This document shows positions 37,829 through 46,563 of a stretch of DNA of 55,967 bases, piece after piece. Every line of letters starts with the position of its first letter. Position 1 is the stretch's first letter. Origin of the DNA: Gillisia marina (GTDB taxonomy: Bacteria > Bacteroidota > Bacteroidia > Flavobacteriales > Flavobacteriaceae); contig NZ_AJLT01000008.1 of NCBI RefSeq assembly GCF_000258765.1, positions 1 to 55,967 of the forward strand, in the 5' to 3' direction. The notes under the pieces were generated by a model. The model had not been told where the DNA came from. It saw nothing but the letters and a program-made list of their open reading frames with translations, and searched no databases. A program made the translations under genes and the position numbers.

Positions 37829-38181
37829 AGATTAAGTTTTTAATACATAAAAAAAATCACCTTTAAAGTCACAGTGTATCGTGAATTTAAAGGTGATTTT
37901 CTTTTGAACAATTATTAAAAAACCTCATAAAATGCGAAGAGTCTGCTTCATTTAGAAACAAACTCTTCACTAACCAACCAAAAAAATCGTAGACAATTAT
38001 TTTAAGAACAGAATTTAAAATGCAGTAGGCTTATCAAACTTCATTACTGGGGCAATAAAAGCTTTTTTTAGGGTAAAATTACATTCATTGCGCTGTTCTT
38101 AATAACTCTCTTCTACCATACTTACGAAAAGAAATATGTCACGGTTTTATTTTTTGAAATATTTAACACTGTCATGTAATC
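37829..38181. other. 353-base intergenic region with one long terminator stem-loop
   Basis: The left part holds the bidirectional hairpin at 37853-37900. The rest, 37905-38181, is AT-rich and separates convergent genes; no gene, repeat or promoter motif was recognised there. Confidence 0.5.
37853..37904. terminator. Bidirectional terminator with a 15-bp stem
   Basis: AAAATCACCTTTAAA (37853-37867) is the exact inverse of 37886-37900, with an 18-base loop that itself can pair GTCAC with GTGA. A precedes and T follows the stem, as needed for termination of both the anti-sigma gene and transcripts of the opposite strand. Confidence 0.82.
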
Positions 38182-38937
38182 TCATTCTAGCCACTCCTTA
38201 AAGAGTTTTACTCGTTCTCTACTTACGATTAACTGTTGTTTATCAAAGCAATCCAACTTTACCTCTAAGCGCAAATTTGAATAACTCACGATATCTTTTA
38301 TAGCATTAAGATTCACTATAAATTTTCTACTAATCTTAAAGAATTTTTCCGGATCTAGATCCTTCTCTAGTTTTTCTAAACTTAAATCTAGCAAATAGCT
38401 CCTGTTGCTATTGGTGTGGAGATACGTACCCTTATTTTCAGAATAAAAACAACAAACATCGTTTATTTCAAAAATCTTTAAATGCTGCCCTACCTGTATG
38501 GTAAATCGCTTTTTATAATCTTTTTGATACGTTTGCTGAAACATTTTCTGAATGTCTTCAGCCTTTATAAAACCAGATTTTTGCTTAAGCCTATTCGCTC
38601 TATATTTATCGACTGCCTCCTTCAACTCTTCATCATCTATCGGTTTCAATAAATAATCTACACTGTTCAATTTAAAGGCTTTTAGCGCATATTCATCATA
38701 AGCCGTAGTGAAAATAATAGCACTTTTAATTTCAAGATTTTCGAAAATCTCGAAAGACAACCCATCACTAAGCTGAATATCTAAAAAAATAAGCTCTGGA
38801 TGCTCATTATTCTGAAACCAAACTACAGATTCAGCTACACTATGCAACATCGTTACCACTTCTAGTTCCAGGTGGCTCAACATTCGATGAAGTCTTCTGG
38901 CCGATGGTTTCTCGTCTTCTATAATTACTACTTGCAT
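38182..38937 (-). CDS. LytTR-family response regulator
   Basis: A 251-residue two-domain regulator. The receiver domain has the phospho-acceptor Asp53 (LIFLDIQ), the acidic pair of IIEDEKPSARR and the Lys of LLKPIDDEEL. After a linker comes a LytTR DNA-binding domain (RFTIQVGQHLKIFEINDVCC, SENKGTYLHTN, FFKISRKFIVNLNAI). The sensor kinase gene lies upstream on the same strand with a small 2TM gene between, so this is a complete LytS/LytT-type system; targets unknown. Confidence 0.94.
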   Translation of the reverse strand: MQVVIIEDEKPSARRLHRMLSHLELEVVTMLHSVAESVVWFQNNEHPELIFLDIQLSDGLSFEIFENLEIKSAIIFTTAYDEYALKAFKLNSVDYLLKPIDDEELKEAVDKYRANRLKQKSGFIKAEDIQKMFQQTYQKDYKKRFTIQVGQHLKIFEINDVCCFYSENKGTYLHTNSNRSYLLDLSLEKLEKDLDPEKFFKISRKFIVNLNAIKDIVSYSNLRLEVKLDCFDKQQLIVSRERVKLFKEWLE

Positions 38938-38953
38938 TTAATTAATTTAAGTG

Positions 38954-39248
38954 CTACTCCCATTTTTGTTTTTCCTCTTCTTCCATAAAAGATTTTATCT
39001 TACGCTCTTCCCAGTCCTTGTTGAACATTGGATTTATTTGGTACGCCTTTAATGCGTCAAAGATTAACCCAATTCCCCATCCGGCAGTTACCCATAAAAA
39101 CCAAGGATATTCCCATTGATTCGAATAATAATTCACTGCTGCAAGAAAAATGTTCACTACGATATAGCTAAGAAGATGACTGTAGAATTTTTTTTAGTTC
39201 TTCTACTCGCTCTTTTGCTCTTTGATACCTGTTCTCTGAATTTTCCAT
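38954..39248 (-). CDS. Small 2TM-domain protein (frameshifted as read)
   Basis: The C-terminal frame (38954-39157) begins inside a membrane helix. Upstream, from the ATG at 39248, MENSENRYQRAKERVEELKK runs in another frame and stops after an 8-T run (A on the coding strand) at 39188-39195. With seven bases the two join through FYSHLLSYIVVNIFLAA into a 97-residue protein with two membrane helices and the end NPMFNKDWEERKIKSFMEEE, the 2TM domain (PF13239). The start is 11 bases past the kinase stop; it matches the C-terminal domain of that kinase. Confidence 0.85.
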
Positions 39249-39259
39249 TACTTTATTGA

Positions 39260-40583
39260 TTACGTTTCATAAATTCTTTTATTTTTTTTCTCTTCCCAAT
39301 TCTTCCCCAGCATCGGGTTATAACCAAAAACTTCCATCCCATGAAAAAGCAAACCTATACCCCAGCCTATTGCCGGAAAGATCACCCATGGGAAATCACT
39401 TTTTGTGAGCCAATTAAATACAGCCAAGGCGGGGATTACCACACAGTAAGAAGTCAAATTACCATAGAAACCTTTTAATTGTTTTACTTTCTCTTTAGCT
39501 CTCAAGTAACTATTCGTTTTATTCCATGTTACCTCTCTTTTCACAACCTCAATCTTCTTAGTTAATAATGGCAATCGTACCTCGAAATAATTTTCAGATT
39601 TATTTATTTGAACCTGTCTTTTAGTTAACAACCCATAACGTTGCTGAATATTGAACAAGCCAACCTTACTCCCTTTTCCTAAGATCTCTTTTTCCTGAAG
39701 ATTATTTTTCACGACCAATTCATTCTTATCTTCAAAAATTTCGATATGCAAGGGTTGCTGTGGAGAAACCCGATTATGTTTTACTGCGTTTTCCAATAAT
39801 AATTGAAGAGATAAAGGGACTATTTTAGCCTCAGCTAAATTCAGCTCCAGAGGAATGCTACATTTAATCCCTTCTTCAAACCTCATTTTAAGCAGATTTA
39901 TATACGTTTTTGCAAATTTTATTTCTTCAGAAAGTTCCACCAGATCTTTATTTTTTTTGCTCCAGAACATATCTGTAAGTTTTAGACAAAGAAGTTGTGA
40001 ATTTTTGAGCCGCGATTGGATTTTCTTCAATAAGAGATGTCAAAACATTCAAACTATTGAATAAAAAATGCGGATCTAATTGATTCTTTAACGCATCGAA
40101 TTTTGCTGAAGCCGTTCCGGCAATAATTTTTTGTTCTGCAACCCTTCGCTCCTGCAAGGCTTTGTAAAAGTAAAATAGATGAAAACTAAGGGAAACAATA
40201 GCAGTAAAAAGTAGCGGAAAGAAATAATATCCTATGCGTTCATTTGCTAGAAATTCGGCGAAGTTGTATCTATTCTCAAAATAAACCAAGTGAATTGCTC
40301 TGCATATAAAAAATGCTGCCAAGGTTAGAACTATACTTCCAATAACCCCAATTACAACTCTTTGCACCCCTCTTCCATCCCAATTAATCTTGTTATTCAT
40401 AACATAAAAGAAGAGTCCATTTACCATAGAAAGCATAAAACTGTAGAAAAAATAAATTCCCAAATTGGTAATGCTTAACAAATCATCTAAGGTAGTAGAC
40501 GGACTGAATATTAGATCTAAGAATGCAATAACTATAGTAATTATAACACTTATCTTAATGAGCCTGTAAAGAAATTTATACAT
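39260..40583 (-). CDS. LytS-like histidine kinase with C-terminal 2TM domain (frameshifted as read)
   Basis: Two frames make one 440-residue protein. The N-terminal frame (40583 down) has four membrane helices and the His-kinase region FDALKNQLDPHFLFNSLNVL with phospho-acceptor His172, and runs to RYVLEQK. An 8-T run (39951-39958) breaks it; with seven it continues NKDLVELSEEIKFAKTYINL into the second frame with the ATPase box LLLENAVKHNRVS and GKGSKVGLFNIQQRYGLL. The last 75 residues hold two more membrane helices and NPMLGKNWEEKKNKRIYET, a 2TM domain (PF13239). It probably phosphorylates the adjacent LytTR regulator. Confidence 0.88.
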
Positions 40584-40788
40584 CGTTTCGTTCTTATTTC
40601 ATTTTATAGTTCAAATATCTTTAAAACATCTCTCTGTTTAAAAACTTATAAACTGAACTGTAACTATTTTAGGTTGAACTGTGAAAATCTATTGAAACTA
40701 TACTGCACGCCAGTATTAATTGGTCTTTTAAATAAATCTTAACACTATAATTAATATCTTCAAAATCTAAAACAATCTAACCTAAATT

Positions 40789-41223
40789 ATGAATATTTTT
40801 GAAGCTTTAAGGCAAGAACATGAAATCCAAAGAGATCTTGTAAAAAAACTGGTGACTACACATGGGGACACTCAGGAAAGAAAGAAAATTTATGAGCAAT
40901 TAAAACATGAACTTAAGATACATGCAGATGCTGAAGAAAGGCATTTTTATGTACCGCTTATACAAAAGGATCTTACTCAGGAAAAAGCAAGGCATAGTGT
41001 TGCAGAGCATCATGAAATAGATGAGTTAATAGAGCAACTTGACGATACAGAAATGAGTGCCTCTAACTGGTTGAAGATAGCAAAAGATCTAGAGCATAAA
41101 GTTACGCATCACTTAGATGAAGAAGAACATGAAGTTTTCCAGATGGCCGGAAAAGCACTTACAGAAAAGCAGAAGATTTCTTTAGCATCAGATTATAATA
41201 AGGAGATTACAAAGACTAGATAA
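40789..41223 (+). CDS. Hemerythrin-like domain protein
   Basis: A 144-residue helical protein. The pattern EALRQEHEIQRDLVKKLVTT, ELKIHADAEERHFYVPLIQ, SVAEHHEIDELIEQL and EHKVTHHLDEEEHEVFQMA gives the His and carboxylate ligands of a diiron hemerythrin (PF01814). Proteins of this size serve in oxygen/NO sensing, iron handling or stress; the exact role is not shown. It stands alone between divergent kinase genes and a weak hairpin (41251-41273). Confidence 0.9.
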   Translation: MNIFEALRQEHEIQRDLVKKLVTTHGDTQERKKIYEQLKHELKIHADAEERHFYVPLIQKDLTQEKARHSVAEHHEIDELIEQLDDTEMSASNWLKIAKDLEHKVTHHLDEEEHEVFQMAGKALTEKQKISLASDYNKEITKTR

Positions 41224-41245
41224 CTTACTAAGTTTTATTAAATAG

Positions 41246-41280
41246 AAAAACCGCTATAAAAATATTGTAGCGGATTTTTC
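41246..41280 (+). terminator. Weak terminator hairpin after the hemerythrin gene
   Basis: CCGCTA (41251-41256) pairs with TAGCGG (41268-41273); the stem is flanked by A residues and followed by ATTTTTC. One A-A mismatch limits the stem, so confidence is modest. Confidence 0.6.
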
Positions 41281-41370
41281 ATTTTTAGAATTTATTAGAT
41301 CACAGCATATTATCTTTAGCATCATATTTTACCAGTTCTATCGCACTCGAATATGTTCTATCTAAAAAAG

Positions 41371-41395
41371 AGGTTTCGACTCCGCTCAACCTGAC
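41371..41395. repeat. Fragment of a dispersed flavobacterial repeat
   Basis: GGTTTCGACTCCGCTCAACC followed by TGACA; on the other strand it starts TGTCAGGTTGAGCGGAG. I recall this as a very common short intergenic element in Flavobacteriaceae genomes. It lies between the hemerythrin and NDH-2 genes, in otherwise featureless AT-rich sequence, and shares the TGTCA edge and CGAA core with the element at 46493-46563. Confidence 0.5.
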
Positions 41396-41492
41396 ATCCC
41401 TAATACATATTATAATTTTGATAAAACATAATTACTGACATCTGTTTCAATATGAACTTCATAAGAATACAGATGCTCTTCAGAAATAACTT

Positions 41493-42797
41493 TTATAATG
41501 CTTTATCAGATTTTGATTGTTTCTGATTCTCTTTAAATGGTCTAATAATAAGTCTAGCTGCTTTATCGAAATTCACATAATTATAGACCCAATTAAAAAA
41601 GGTCACTAACCTATTTCTAAAGCCTATTAAAAACCATAAATGCACAAACATCCAAACAAACCATGCAAAGAAACCCCCAAAATTAAATTTCCCAAGATCC
41701 ACTACAGCCCGATTTCGTCCCACCGTTGCCATAGTTCCTTTATCAAAATACTCAAAAGCTTCTAACTTTTTATTGTTCAATAAGTTTATAATATTTTTAG
41801 CTAAATGCTTTCCTTGCTGAATGGCCGGTTGTGCTACCATAGGATGTCCTTTAGGATATTCTTCACTTTCCATAACCGCAATATCCCCAATCGCAAATAT
41901 ATTATCATACCCATTTACCTGGCTGAAACGATTTACTTCATATCTATTCGCTTTTTCGATTAAAGCCGAAGCATTTAATCCCATAACCGGTGCACCTGTT
42001 ACCCCAGCACTCCAAATAAAAGTATAGGTATTGAGCTTTAAGGAAGTGTTGGTTAATACTTCTCTCCCATCATAAGATTTCACTTGTGTATTTAAATGTA
42101 ATTTAACTCCTAATTCTTCCAAAAATTTGGCTGCTTTTCTGGAAGACTTCTCGCTCATTGGTGGCAAAACCCTATCCATCCCTTCAATAAGATGAATTTC
42201 CATTTCTGAAGGATCTAAATCTGGATAATCTTTAGGAACGATATGATTTTTTAATTCTGAAATAGCTCCACTTAATTCCACTCCCGTTGGTCCGGCTCCT
42301 GCAATCACAAAATTCAAAAGTGCCTTTCGCTCTTTTGGATCATCGCTTATCACAGCTTGCTCTAGGTTTTCTAAAATAAGACTCCGAATATTTAATGCAT
42401 GTGGTACAGATTTCATCCACATTCCATGCTCTTCGATACTATCATTCCCAAAAAAGTTGGTTTTGGACCCTGTAGCAATCACCAAATAATCATAGTGAAG
42501 TTCTCCGATATTCGAGTAGATCATCTGCTTTTCAGGATCTATACTAGAAACTTCGGCCATTCTAAAAAAGCCCCTAGTGCTTGACCTAATTATTTTTCTA
42601 AGCGGATACGCGATAGAATCCGGCTCTAATCCAGAAGTCGATACTTGATAAAGTAATGGTTGAAATGTGTGATAGTTGTGCTTATCTATTAATACCGTCT
42701 GAACTTTTTGTTTTAAAAGCTTTTTTACTAATGAGATTCCTCCAAATCCTCCTCCTATAATTACAACTCGGGGTAAATCAGTTTTAGGTATATTCAT
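41493..42797 (-). CDS. ndh: Type II NADH dehydrogenase (NDH-2 family FAD/NAD oxidoreductase)
   Basis: A 434-residue single-polypeptide flavoprotein. The FAD loop VVIIGGGFGGISLVKKLL is at residues 11-28; the central NAD loop FVIAGAGPTGVELSGAI is near 160-176; the second FAD motif NIFAIGDIAVME and the AQPAIQQGKHLAKNI stretch follow. The C-terminal part (FAWFVWMFVHLWFLIGFRNR) is a hydrophobic membrane-docking region. It transfers electrons from NADH to menaquinone without proton pumping. Confidence 0.92.
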   Translation of the reverse strand: MNIPKTDLPRVVIIGGGFGGISLVKKLLKQKVQTVLIDKHNYHTFQPLLYQVSTSGLEPDSIAYPLRKIIRSSTRGFFRMAEVSSIDPEKQMIYSNIGELHYDYLVIATGSKTNFFGNDSIEEHGMWMKSVPHALNIRSLILENLEQAVISDDPKERKALLNFVIAGAGPTGVELSGAISELKNHIVPKDYPDLDPSEMEIHLIEGMDRVLPPMSEKSSRKAAKFLEELGVKLHLNTQVKSYDGREVLTNTSLKLNTYTFIWSAGVTGAPVMGLNASALIEKANRYEVNRFSQVNGYDNIFAIGDIAVMESEEYPKGHPMVAQPAIQQGKHLAKNIINLLNNKKLEAFEYFDKGTMATVGRNRAVVDLGKFNFGGFFAWFVWMFVHLWFLIGFRNRLVTFFNWVYNYVNFDKAARLIIRPFKENQKQSKSDKAL

Positions 42798-43000
42798 GTA
42801 TCAATTTGGGATTTATTTAGAATTGTATAAGTCTGTATAGAATTCTTTAATAAGCTTAATAATTATTCGTCGAATTATATATCTTCGAAAATAAGAATAA
42901 TTTGGCTTTAAAATAAATCCAAATAGGCAGTTTAGATTTTACCCCTACTAGATGTAACACTGTGCAACAATTAAAGACTAACAATCTGTAAACAGTATCT

Positions 43001-43513
43001 GTGGAGAAAGAATTAGAACATCAATTTGTAAGCAATCTTGAGAGAGATCAAAATATTGTACACAAAATATGTAGGATTTATACGAATGACCAAGCATCGC
43101 ACAATGATTTATTCCAGGAGATAACTATACAGCTTTGGAAGGCATACCCTAAATTTAGAGGAGAAGCAAAATTTAGTACGTGGATGTATCGTGTGGCTTT
43201 AAATACTGCTATCACTTTATATCGTAAGAAAAAGCGAGGAATTCAGACTCAGGACTACGATTCGGTACATTTTCGAATAAAAGTAGATGAATATGATGAT
43301 GAGACAGAACAACAATTGTCCTTGATGTACAATGCAGTAAAAGAATTAAACGATATAGACAAAGCTTTGGTGTTTCTATATCTGGAAGATAAAAATTACA
43401 AGGAAATATCTGAAACAATGGGTATTAGTGAAGTGAATGCGCGAGTTAAGATGAACAGAGTTAAAACTAAACTAAAAAAAAATATTAAATCCGTAAGCGT
43501 ATGGATGAATTAG
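43001..43513 (+). CDS. ECF-family RNA polymerase sigma factor (GTG start)
   Basis: A 170-residue sigma factor with region 2 (DQASHNDLFQEITIQLWKAY, FSTWMYRVALNTAITLYRKK) and region 4 (LNDIDKALVFLYLEDKNYKE, SETMGISEVNARVKMNRVKT). The start is a GTG at 43001; no ATG fits better. A 9-A run at 43474-43482 stays in frame here, a useful contrast with the broken genes. It overlaps the next gene by 13 bases, indicating translational coupling to a membrane partner. Confidence 0.92.
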   Translation: MEKELEHQFVSNLERDQNIVHKICRIYTNDQASHNDLFQEITIQLWKAYPKFRGEAKFSTWMYRVALNTAITLYRKKKRGIQTQDYDSVHFRIKVDEYDDETEQQLSLMYNAVKELNDIDKALVFLYLEDKNYKEISETMGISEVNARVKMNRVKTKLKKNIKSVSVWMN

Positions 43514-44136
43514 ATTTATTAAAGAAAGATTGGAATAAGCAGCAAGGAAATTATCCGAAGCTCACTTTCGACCAGATCTACAAAATGATATGGAAACGTT
43601 CTCATTCTATAGTAAAATGGATTTTTTATATAAGCCTTATAGAATTATTGGCTGGTACTATTATAAATATTATTTTCTCTGGAGATGAATATTGGCAGGA
43701 TATAGAAAAGAATGGTCTTTCTGAAATAATTACAGGTTTATACGTAGTAAGCTATGCCATCACTTTTTATTTTATCTATAGGTTCTATAGAAATTATAAA
43801 AGAATTTCTACTACAGATGATGCATCTACGCTAATGAAGAATATTTTAAAAACCAGAAGAACTGTAAAGTATTATATCGCCTATGTTTTAATTTCTACCG
43901 GAGTAGTTGTTGTTGGAGGTTTAACCTATATGATTTTGAACCATTCTCCTACAGATGTAGACGATGTTTCTAAATACACTTTTGAAACTTTGGATTGGTT
44001 GAAATTTATTGGAGTAACTGCATTTGTTTTAACTGTATTACTTGGCCTAATCTGGTTATTCTACCGTTTACTTTACGGAATATTACTTAGAAGATTGAAG
44101 AAAAATTATATAGAATTAAAGAAATTAGAAGTTTAA
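43501..44136 (+). CDS. Multi-pass membrane protein coupled to the ECF sigma factor
   Basis: A 211-residue protein starting MDELDLLKKDWNKQQGNYPK, a soluble N-terminal stretch typical of Bacteroidota sigma-partner proteins, followed by membrane helices near 40-60, 80-100, 125-147 and 164-187. No zinc motif or enzyme signature is present. Its start lies inside the last 13 bases of the sigma gene. It is probably an anti-sigma factor that holds the sigma protein at the inner membrane, but that is from context only. Confidence 0.75.
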   Translation: MDELDLLKKDWNKQQGNYPKLTFDQIYKMIWKRSHSIVKWIFYISLIELLAGTIINIIFSGDEYWQDIEKNGLSEIITGLYVVSYAITFYFIYRFYRNYKRISTTDDASTLMKNILKTRRTVKYYIAYVLISTGVVVVGGLTYMILNHSPTDVDDVSKYTFETLDWLKFIGVTAFVLTVLLGLIWLFYRLLYGILLRRLKKNYIELKKLEV

Positions 44137-44167
44137 AAAGCTACAAAGTAATTAGCAACAATTTAAA

Positions 44168-44971
44168 TTAATATTCCCACTGTCTGGTTTTATTAAGTTC
44201 TTCAATAGCTTCTAGTTCCTCTTGCGGAATTACTTTTAAAAATGAAGAATGTTGCTCGATCGCATATTCCAATTTCTCAACAATATCCTCTACAGTATCA
44301 TTTTCATAATCAAATTCTAAAGCTGGTTTTATCTGAAAACTTTGAAGAATGCCTCTTTTCTTAAGTCGGATTCCTTTTTTATCGAAAGATCTTCTAAAAC
44401 CATCTATTACTATAGGGATCACAATAGGTCTATTTTTCATGATAATATGGGCAGTTCCCTTTCTAATTGGTTTAAAAGGTTTGGTTGTTCCTTGTGGAAA
44501 AGTAATTACCCAACCATCTTTTAAGGCTGTTCCTATATTATCGGTGTCTTCCGTATTTACATCTCTTTTTATATCCTGGCCCTTAGAGCGCCAGGTTCTC
44601 TCTACTGTGATTGCTCCGGCATAGGCCATTATTCTTGTTAGAAGTCCAGCCTGCATCGTTTCTTTAGCAGCTACATAATAAAGATTGAGTTTAGGCTGCC
44701 ACAAATAACCAACGTTTTTAATTGAATCTACTCTTCCACTCAAGCTCGCATTAAAAACATGAAACATCGCTGTAACGTCTGCAAAATATGTTTGATGATT
44801 AGAAACGAATAGTACATTGGTATCCGGAAGGTTTTTAATAATCTCGGAGCCTTCAATTTGAAGTTCATTAAAACCTCTATAACGCCTATGTGATAAAACG
44901 CCAAAAATACGAATTAGCCACTTTTTGATATATAGATAATGTCCAAATGGATTCCTAGACAATAATCCCAT
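44168..44971 (-). CDS. 1-acyl-sn-glycerol-3-phosphate acyltransferase family protein (PlsC-like)
   Basis: A 267-residue acyltransferase. The active-site region SNHQTYFADVTAM has His59 and Asp65, spacing HX5D rather than the common HX4D; the second motif reads FPQGTTKPFKP where FPEGTR is common; then PIVIPIVIDGFRRSFD as in the fourth PlsC block. By family it would acylate lysophosphatidate or a related lipid at the membrane. It lies 56 bases past the CoA pyrophosphatase gene on the same strand. Confidence 0.85.
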   Translation of the reverse strand: MGLLSRNPFGHYLYIKKWLIRIFGVLSHRRYRGFNELQIEGSEIIKNLPDTNVLFVSNHQTYFADVTAMFHVFNASLSGRVDSIKNVGYLWQPKLNLYYVAAKETMQAGLLTRIMAYAGAITVERTWRSKGQDIKRDVNTEDTDNIGTALKDGWVITFPQGTTKPFKPIRKGTAHIIMKNRPIVIPIVIDGFRRSFDKKGIRLKKRGILQSFQIKPALEFDYENDTVEDIVEKLEYAIEQHSSFLKVIPQEELEAIEELNKTRQWEY

Positions 44972-45027
44972 GTATTAATCTTAATTTGTTAATCTTATCT
45001 TAAAGAATTCAAAGATAGTAATAAACT

Positions 45028-45669
45028 TTAAAGGCTAAGCTTCAATAAATCCTTTAATTCACTTAACATCATTGCGGTTGCTCCCCAAACTACGTGGCCA
45101 TTCAAGGAAAATGCGGGAACTTGGATATTTTTAGCATAAGAAGTGCTTAATTCTTGAGAGATCAAGTTTTTTTCATCCATAAAATGGTCCAAATTCACTT
45201 CTAAAATTTTTTCTACTTCAGATTCTTGAGGAATAAATTCAGGAGTTCTGTCTACAACTCCGACATATGGATGTACCCAAAAATTACTTGGTGGAATATA
45301 TAACTTGGTTAATTTCTTTAATACACGAACTTCAGATTGTGGAATTCCAACCTCCTCCTCTGTTTCTCTTAATGCTGTATATTTTAAATTTTTATCGGAA
45401 TTCTCTAAGCGACCACCAGGAAACCCAACCTGATTAGAATGTACTCCTTTATAGGTCTTTCTTAAAATTAAAACGAGATTGGTAATTTCATCTTTGTTCG
45501 GATAAAATAATGCCATTACCCCGGCCTTGCTTGGTTTTTTTGCAAGTATATCTGTATCGGCTAATTCCTTTATACGTAATAATGGAGCCAATTTATGCTG
45601 AGCCTCCACGCCTGGAAGTTCTAAATTCTTTAAATTTGATATTTTATATGTAAATTCAGTAAAATTCAT
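45028..45669 (-). CDS. Nudix hydrolase, CoA pyrophosphatase type
   Basis: A 213-residue Nudix protein. NLVLILRKTYKGVHSNQVGF preceding PGGRLENSD and YTALRETEEEVGI is the UPF0035/CoA-pyrophosphatase version of the Nudix box, so it probably hydrolyses CoA or acyl-CoA to adenosine 3',5'-bisphosphate and phosphopantetheine compounds. The start is the ATG at 45669 (MNFTEFTYKISNLKNLELPG); the frame remains open to 45735, but that 22-residue extension is very basic and is the antisense of the next gene's signal peptide. Its start codon overlaps that of the divergent neighbour. Confidence 0.88.
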   Translation of the reverse strand: MNFTEFTYKISNLKNLELPGVEAQHKLAPLLRIKELADTDILAKKPSKAGVMALFYPNKDEITNLVLILRKTYKGVHSNQVGFPGGRLENSDKNLKYTALRETEEEVGIPQSEVRVLKKLTKLYIPPSNFWVHPYVGVVDRTPEFIPQESEVEKILEVNLDHFMDEKNLISQELSTSYAKNIQVPAFSLNGHVVWGATAMMLSELKDLLKLSL

Positions 45670-46409
45670 GCCACGACAAATTTCTTTCCTTTTCGCTTTT
45701 CTAATCCTTTTTTTTTGCAAGTTGTGAAGATACACAAAAATCGAAGATCAAGAATGCAAAAACACCAGCATCCAACACTACTACAAAGGTAAAGGACTCT
45801 TCAGAAAATATAAATACTGCACCCAAGAAAAATAAGGATAAACTATTTCTACATGAGGAACCAATGCTTGTCCAGGAAGAGTTAATTCCGTTTTTAACTG
45901 AATACGGTAAAAAGCATCCAGAGAATAAAATTAGAATTAGTACCAGCTTTGGCGATATTGATATATTGCTTTATAACGACACACCTTTACACAGAGCCAA
46001 TATGATTTTATTGATAAAGGAAGGCTATTTTAACGGTACCTTTTTTCATAGAGTCGCGAATGGATTTGTAATTCAAGGAGGAAATTCAGATAATAAGGAA
46101 ACTAGTATTAAGAGGAATAATATGGGATCTTATTTAATCCCAAGTGAATTTAAGGCCGGGCATAGACATTCCCGAGGTGCATTTTCGGCGGCTAAATATG
46201 CAGAACAGAACGTTAGTAAAGCATCATCACCATTTGAATTCTTTATAGTGCAAAGCAATAGAGGCGCACATCATTTAGATAATGATCATACGGTGTATGG
46301 CAGAGTGATAAAAGGAATGGATGTAGTAGATAAAATTGCTGAACAACCTATTGGTGAGGGAGAATGGCCATTAATTAATATCCCGATGACCGTGGAGATT
46401 ATAAAGTAA
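45668..46409 (+). CDS. Peptidyl-prolyl cis-trans isomerase (cyclophilin type), lipoprotein (frameshifted as read)
   Basis: The frame from the ATG at 45668 encodes a signal peptide MPRQISFLFAFLILFF and then stops; one extra T in the 9-T run 45708-45716 explains it. With eight T it reads ASCEDTQKSKIKNAKTPAS, a lipobox and a linker, into the isomerase domain (open in another frame from 45864). The repaired protein has 246 residues. The domain shows FHRVANGFVIQGGNSDN, RGAFSAAKYAEQNVSKASSP, QSNRGAHHLDNDHTVYGRVI: a small cyclophilin. It would help fold proteins in the periplasm or on the outer membrane. Confidence 0.88.
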
Positions 46410-46492
46410 ACTTAAGCTAAGATTTTTTAAAACGTTTTAGACTTAAGAATTTCCTTTAATCCGTTCTTAAAGATTTTTTTAAAGATAATTGC

Positions 46493-46563
46493 TGTCATTC
46501 CGAACGAAGAATGAGGAGGAATCTCATTTTATAGTGATTTCTCCTCGCTTTTTCGAAATGACA
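46493..46563. repeat. Palindromic intergenic repeat (REP/BIME-like)
   Basis: A 71-base imperfect palindrome: it starts TGTCATTCCGAACGAAGAAT and ends TCCTCGC, TTTTTCGAAATGACA, the arms being approximate inverse copies (TGTCATTCCGA versus TCGAAATGACA, GAGGAGGAATC versus GATTTCTCCTC). This is a form I recall as frequent between genes of Bacteroidota. It lies in the 266-base gap between the isomerase and DUF2141 genes. Confidence 0.7.

Noticed and set aside
39948..40030. Separate start for the C-terminal half of the LytS-like kinase
   Set aside because: The apparent N-terminus is out-of-frame sequence of the first half; removing one base of the 8-T run joins both halves exactly.
45670..45735. 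Longer start for the CoA pyrophosphatase
   Set aside because: The extension is a very basic stretch antisense to the isomerase signal peptide and contains the suspect 9-base run; family proteins start near MNFTEF.
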